A stretch of DNA of 64,000 nucleotides from NCBI GenBank assembly GCA_964613215.1, contig CAZTHK010000011.1, positions 61,297-125,296 of the forward strand, given 5' to 3'. Source of the DNA: CAZTHK01 sp964613215. GTDB lineage: Bacteria > Krumholzibacteriota > Krumholzibacteriia > Krumholzibacteriales > CAZTHK01. Below, in pieces: positions 60,210 to 64,000 of the stretch. Every line of letters begins with the position of its first letter. Position 1 is the first letter of the stretch. The notes beneath the pieces were generated by a model. The model had not been told where the DNA came from. It saw only the letters and a program-made list of their open reading frames with translations, and ran no database searches. The position numbers and the translations under genes were made by a program.

Positions 60210-62378
60210 TCAGTGTATGGTCATCTCATCCAGCAGCTTTTTGGCACCACTGAACCTGTCCACCACGAAGAGGATGTACCTGGAATCGACACTTATACAC
60301 CTGGTAAGATCCTCATCGAAGATGTAATCTGCAGATATGCTCTCGTAGTTACCGTCGAAGGCAGCTCCGATAACCTCTCCCCGGGCATTCATGATGGGGC
60401 TTCCCGAGTTTCCCCCGGTAATATCGCAGGTGGAGAGGAAATCCACCGGAACATCCCCCAGATACGCATCCCGGTAATCTCCCAGTTCGTCTTCCTGGTA
60501 GAGATCCAGAACCCTGTCCGGACAGTCGAAGGGGTCCTCTCCGGTATGCTTCTCCACTACCCCGTCCAGAGAGGTGATATAGTCGTAATAGACCGCATCC
60601 CTTGGCCAGTAGCCTTTCACCGTTCCGTAGGTAAGCCGGATGGTTCCGTTAGCGTCCGGATAGAAGGCTCCTCCCTTCCATCTCCGGTAGGCCTCTATCA
60701 GCTCAGGTCTGATGGCGGAGATGGCGCCATTGAATTCCTTGTTGTTCTTCTCCAGTTCCTTTAATTCACTGTCCAGACTCAGGGCCAGCCGGATGAATCT
60801 GTCGTCAAGCCCCACCACCTTCTCACGGGACAGCTCAAAAATACGCAGTCGTTCCTCTTCCGTACCAAGCGAGGTGCCGGAGTAAAGATCATCTACAGCA
60901 TTTTCAATTCTGGACTGTATATCCTCCCCGCCGGCTGCTTCAAGCAGGCTGTCGAAAGCTTCGATCCTCTGCTCTGGGGGCAGCTCCCGGGACATCTCCA
61001 GGAAATATTTGAGCACCTCCCTGTCCACATGCTGGTCATAACTCATCTGCATGGTACTGAGTCCCCTCTTCAGACGGGGTATATCCCTCTCCATATATCC
61101 GGGATCCCTCTCCATATCCTCTTTGGTCTTCTCCTCGCTCCAGCGGACCAGGGTTGTTGCAGCCCTGAGCATCTGGCATCCGAACCTGCTGAATCTGAGC
61201 ACAAAGTTCTTATCCCGGTATTCCTCCTGTTTATCATAAAGATCAGCTATGGAGGGAAGGACATCTCCGTACTTCCTCTTCATTTCAGGATTTTCCTCCA
61301 GCCAGTCTGTGAAATCCTCCTCTTCCGATCTCTTCAGGGCCAGAAGGCCTGCTTTCTCGAATCCCTCCAGCATACCCTGGTAGTTCTTCATTGCATTGTT
61401 GAGCATCTGGTCGTAGGAGGCCACCTTGATGGCCACCGAAGGATTGGCCTCCGCCTCACTCTGGTACAGGTCTATCATCTCCCCGAATACCTTGATTCTC
61501 CTGGGATACATCCAGTTCTGATGATAGGCGATAGAGTAGGATGAGCGGTACCTCATGGTTCTTCCGGGATAGCCTATTATCATGGCAAAATCGTCTCTCT
61601 TCACTCCCCTGGAAGAAATGGCCAGATGTACCTCCGGCTGATAGGGGACATTATCCCCGGAATACTCCGCCGAACTTCCGTCCGGTGCCACGTAGGCGCG
61701 GAAGAAGGAGAAATCTCCGCCGTGCCGGGGCCACATCCAGTTGTCTATATCACCGCCGTAGTTGCCTATCGAACCGGGTGGAGCATATACTATCCTTACA
61801 TCCTTCATGGTAAAATAGGTGAACAGCTTGTACTGCATCCCCCCGTAGAAGCTGGCCACCCTGCACCTGACATCCCTGTCCTTCTCCGCCTCCCTGATAA
61901 TCTCCTTGTTTCGCTTTTCGATGGCCTGGTATCTCTCCGCACCGTCCAATCCCCCTGCCGCTTCCAGCACCCTCTCGGTTACATCCTCTATGGAGATAAG
62001 CACCGATGCCTCATAGCCCCTGGCAGGCACTTCCTTATCATAGCTGTCGGCATAGAAGCCTTCCCTCATGAAATTGCTCTCCACCGAACTGGCTCTCTGG
62101 AGGGCGGTAAAGGCAACATGATGATTGGTAAGTATCAGGCCCTTATCCGATACGAACGAACCGGTCCCTCCGCCCAGATCGACTATGCCGTATGCGATGC
62201 CCTCGCCATCAGGAGTGTATATCTCTTCCCGGGAAAGTTTGAGTCCAAGTTCCTTCATATCCTCTGCCAACCCCCTGTCCAGCTTATCCAGCTGCCACAT
62301 TCCCTCCTCGGCGAAGGTGGCGGCGGAGCCAACCAGGCCCACTACCACCAGCACGGCTAAGATCCTGGCTAAACGCAT
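60210..62378 (-). CDS. S46-family dipeptidyl-peptidase (DPP7/DPP11-like)
   Basis: A 722-residue exported serine peptidase. Signal peptide 1-23 (ending SAATFAEE). The chymotrypsin-fold triad is visible: His in LTNHHVAFTAL, Asp in YGGDIDNWMWPRHGGDF and Ser in CDITGGNSGSPIMN near the C-terminus. A large helical insert covers ~260-560. Members release dipeptides from oligopeptide N-termini in the periplasm; the residue deciding hydrophobic (DPP7) versus acidic (DPP11) preference near the active serine was not resolved. AGGAGGT precedes the ATG. Along with the S9 enzyme it points to peptide use. Confidence 0.93.
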   Translation of the reverse strand: MRLARILAVLVVVGLVGSAATFAEEGMWQLDKLDRGLAEDMKELGLKLSREEIYTPDGEGIAYGIVDLGGGTGSFVSDKGLILTNHHVAFTALQRASSVESNFMREGFYADSYDKEVPARGYEASVLISIEDVTERVLEAAGGLDGAERYQAIEKRNKEIIREAEKDRDVRCRVASFYGGMQYKLFTYFTMKDVRIVYAPPGSIGNYGGDIDNWMWPRHGGDFSFFRAYVAPDGSSAEYSGDNVPYQPEVHLAISSRGVKRDDFAMIIGYPGRTMRYRSSYSIAYHQNWMYPRRIKVFGEMIDLYQSEAEANPSVAIKVASYDQMLNNAMKNYQGMLEGFEKAGLLALKRSEEEDFTDWLEENPEMKRKYGDVLPSIADLYDKQEEYRDKNFVLRFSRFGCQMLRAATTLVRWSEEKTKEDMERDPGYMERDIPRLKRGLSTMQMSYDQHVDREVLKYFLEMSRELPPEQRIEAFDSLLEAAGGEDIQSRIENAVDDLYSGTSLGTEEERLRIFELSREKVVGLDDRFIRLALSLDSELKELEKNNKEFNGAISAIRPELIEAYRRWKGGAFYPDANGTIRLTYGTVKGYWPRDAVYYDYITSLDGVVEKHTGEDPFDCPDRVLDLYQEDELGDYRDAYLGDVPVDFLSTCDITGGNSGSPIMNARGEVIGAAFDGNYESISADYIFDEDLTRCISVDSRYILFVVDRFSGAKKLLDEMTIH

Positions 62379-62753
62379 TCAACCAACCTCCTGTCTTTAT
62401 AACTCCCGCTCGCCGGCCGGTGCCGGTTCGAAGAATCCGCCACGGCCGGAATTAACCATCCAGTCTCCATCCTGAGCGGCGGCGTCAGGTTGTATTATCT
62501 CCGGTGTGACTGGTCATACAAATTTAGAGGAAAAATAATAACATTATAAAGGGGGGTGTACAAATATTTCTTTAACCATGATTACTGATAAAAACAGCAG
62601 TACTCCCTGCCAGGCATATGTTGATTTACAAAATAACAATCATACCCCTTTAACTCCAGGCTGCCTCATTGAATTCAAAAAATACAGGGCCGGCCTGCCA
62701 GAATGTTATCATCATAACCCCCCAGCCGGGGACAGGCCTGTAAATCAACAGGC
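62379..62753. other. Intergenic region upstream of the S46 peptidase
   Basis: No gene is seen. On the minus strand TTGTAT (62521-62516) and TAATAC (62497-62492), 18 bases apart, are a plausible promoter for the S46 gene. A GCCTGT/ACAGGC hairpin near 62734-62755 follows the ADP-ribosylglycohydrolase gene but has no T-run. Confidence 0.4.
62492..62521 (-). promoter_or_regulatory. Possible promoter of the S46 peptidase gene
   Basis: TTGTAT and TAATAC are spaced by 18 bases on the minus strand, giving a start about 110 bases before the ATG at 62378. The -35 is weak. Confidence 0.4.
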
Positions 62754-63578
62754 TTAATCTTGTGAGGAGGATTGGTCCCGGATCGATTCGAGCTGCGCCT
62801 GTATACCCGGAATCCCGTATCTGCTGTAAAATCCGGTTAATATCTCCCACAGCTCAGGGGTCAGCCTCCTTCGAACCTCCACCATTATATCCCGGGGGAT
62901 CTCCTTGTAGTAGGCTTCTGCAATAGCTCCCGCTATGCAGGCCAGGGTATCGCTGTCACCACCGAGTGAAATGGCATTTCTGACTGCATCTTCATATGAC
63001 ACCGAATCCAGGAAGGAGATGATTGCCTCGGGCACGGTCTTCTGGCAGGAGGCCTCCCATTGATATTCCGGTCTTATATCCAGCACCGTCCTGTCCAGAT
63101 CATATCCGAACTTCCCCTGAATCTCCCCCTCTATTTCCTCCTTGTCCGTCCCCTCTCTGGCCAGGAAAACAGCCAGGGCGGTGGCCTGTGCCCCCTTGAT
63201 GCCTTCGGGATGGTTGTGGGTAATCTCGGCCGTCTTCTCCGCCTCAGCCAGCACCTTCTTGCGGCTGTCGAAGGCAAAGCCCACCGGCGACACTCTCATG
63301 GCCGCCCCGTTACCCCAGCTGTCGTATGGCTCGTCTATAACCCCGAACAGCCATAGAACGAAGTTGCCCCCGTAGCCGGCTTCGGGATACCTGTTGCCAA
63401 TCTCCCGGATAGAATCCCTGTAGGATGTCCCGGTCATGATGGCATGTGCCACCGCCAGGGTGAGCACCGAATCGTCGGTGAACCGGGACTTCTCGCCGAA
63501 CAGGGGAAATTCCTTGGTCTTGATAGGGCTGGCTTCGTAAACCGAACCGATTATATCGCCTGCGATTGCTCCGAGCAC
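62754..63578 (-). CDS. ADP-ribosylglycohydrolase family protein
   Basis: A 274-residue DraG-type hydrolase that removes ADP-ribose from proteins or related substrates. LGAIAGDIIGSVYEA, SRFTDDSVLTLAVA (metal-binding Thr-Asp-Asp), GNGAAMRVSPVGF and ISLGGDSDTLACIAGAIA (Asp-Ser-Asp) are the dinuclear magnesium site motifs. The start is a GTG at 63578 with a weak AAGG upstream. No ADP-ribosyltransferase lies in the window, so the substrate is unknown; many free-standing members act in general repair or phage-related chemistry. Confidence 0.93.
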   Translation of the reverse strand: MLGAIAGDIIGSVYEASPIKTKEFPLFGEKSRFTDDSVLTLAVAHAIMTGTSYRDSIREIGNRYPEAGYGGNFVLWLFGVIDEPYDSWGNGAAMRVSPVGFAFDSRKKVLAEAEKTAEITHNHPEGIKGAQATALAVFLAREGTDKEEIEGEIQGKFGYDLDRTVLDIRPEYQWEASCQKTVPEAIISFLDSVSYEDAVRNAISLGGDSDTLACIAGAIAEAYYKEIPRDIMVEVRRRLTPELWEILTGFYSRYGIPGIQAQLESIRDQSSSQD

Positions 63579-63639
63579 GGGAATACCTTGTTCTGTTTTT
63601 TAGTATAACCTAAATTGAGCGATTTTGTACATGAAAAAT

Positions 63640-63719
63640 CCCACCCGATGAGTTAAACTCTTGGTATAAATTAAAATTCCTCGAATGGCTCCGTTAGCGC
63701 CGTCAACCCATCAGGTGGG
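63640..63719 (+). promoter_or_regulatory. Inverted repeat masking the transposase ribosome binding site
   Basis: CCCACCCGATGAGTT (63640-63654) and AACCCATCAGGTGGG (63705-63719) are complementary at 13 of 15 positions. The right arm contains the GGTGGG next to GAGG that would serve as Shine-Dalgarno of the transposase. Folding of a read-through transcript would hide it. It may also be the left end region of the insertion sequence. Confidence 0.5.
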
Positions 63720-63726
63720 AGGAAAC

Positions 63727-64000
63727 ATGAGTAAGAATACCAGAGAAAACAAAAAGGTCAACCCCAAAATTGATAAAATTGGTGTAACCGATGAAAAGAT
63801 CACCGGCCGGGGCGGTCTGTCACTATTTGTGAAGTATCTTGAGGGGATAAAGATATACCCTCACCTGAACAGACTGTTCGGAGCATTGAGAAAGAGCAGG
63901 AAGGGGTTGCCGGTCTGTGAGATATTGGGGCAGCTGATCTGTTTCTTCGTGGACGGCACCAGCCGCCACGTTGTTCATTTCGACCGGCTGAAGGAGGATG
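63727..64000 (+). CDS. DDE transposase, N-terminal part (IS1380-like), cut by window end
   Basis: The first 91 residues of a transposase: ITGRGGLSLFVKYLEGI, LRKSRKGLPVCEILGQL and ICFFVDGTSRHVVHFDRL resemble the N-terminal part of DDE group 1 (IS1380-type) transposases. GGGAGG lies four bases before the ATG. The catalytic residues lie beyond the window, so completeness cannot be judged. The frame is intact as far as seen. IS4-superfamily alternatives cannot be excluded. Confidence 0.65.
   Translation, partial: MSKNTRENKKVNPKIDKIGVTDEKITGRGGLSLFVKYLEGIKIYPHLNRLFGALRKSRKGLPVCEILGQLICFFVDGTSRHVVHFDRLKED

Noticed and set aside
1..64000. CRISPR array, rRNA or tRNA genes, replication origin
   Set aside because: No regularly spaced short repeats, no rRNA-like sequence, no complete tRNA fold and no DnaA-box cluster were noticed by eye.

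Overview
The window reads as a chromosomal segment of a Gram-negative (diderm) bacterium of roughly even base composition, probably an anaerobe or microaerobe from the broad FCB group (Fibrobacterota/Chlorobiota/Bacteroidota and related candidate phyla). Evidence for this is a large secreted repeat protein ending in a FlgD-like, type IX-secretion-style C-terminal domain, many lipoproteins, SurA-like foldases, FtsEX/EnvC, a long beta-barrel candidate, GTP-type PEP carboxykinase and ADP-forming acetyl-CoA synthetase. The phylum cannot be fixed from the sequence alone. Shine-Dalgarno sequences are strong (AGGAGG type), and GTG and TTG starts are common.

Layout. 1-575: C-terminus of a multihaem cytochrome c of the hydroxylamine-oxidoreductase type. 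576-3850: an accessory patch with decayed ORFs, a truncated IS3-family element, and a small integron-like cassette array without an integrase. The array carries a HigBA and a MazEF toxin-antitoxin pair, with one clear attC site and two attC-like structures. 3884-9622: the secreted repeat protein, an exported flavin-reductase-like protein and ADP-forming acetyl-CoA synthetase (beta and alpha). 9953-18464: a DUF6544-type protein; a plus-strand operon of an ATP-grasp ligase fused to an M20-like domain, a gamma-glutamyltransferase and a GNAT acetyltransferase; the NAD(P)HX repair enzyme; and a tiny membrane protein. 18552-21443: NADP glutamate dehydrogenase and alanine dehydrogenase.

21518-51695 is a 30-kb run of minus-strand housekeeping genes. 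In transcription order these are an S9 peptidase, MoxR/DUF58/BatA, Mfd, three parvulin-type foldases, an S4 protein, PdxA, FtsE, FtsX, EnvC, HolB, RicT, MetG, TatD-radical SAM, a zinc-ribbon protein, RsmA, a beta-barrel candidate with two lipoproteins, a divergent polysaccharide deacetylase and PdxJ. The stretch HolB-RicT-MetG-TatD-RsmA resembles the order known from Bacillus.

52009-53586 is an AT-rich type II restriction-modification island of the BglII/BstYI kind. 53730-58802 holds PEP carboxykinase and an oxidative-stress/iron-storage neighbourhood: an AhpC-like peroxiredoxin whose peroxidatic cysteine is encoded by an in-frame TGA followed by a bSECIS-like hairpin (a selenoprotein), then dodecin, encapsulin and encapsulated ferritin. 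59258-64000 holds a DMT permease, an S46 dipeptidyl-peptidase, an ADP-ribosylglycohydrolase and the start of a DDE transposase.

The metabolic genes fit growth on peptides and amino acids: secreted S46 and S9 peptidases and GGT, deamination by GDH and Ald, ATP from acyl-CoA by ACD, and gluconeogenesis through PEPCK. The most noteworthy items are the selenocysteine peroxiredoxin lacking a recognisable resolving cysteine, the ATP-grasp/M20-like fusion operon, and the integrase-less toxin-antitoxin cassette array with its structured boundary elements. No tRNA, rRNA or CRISPR array was seen.
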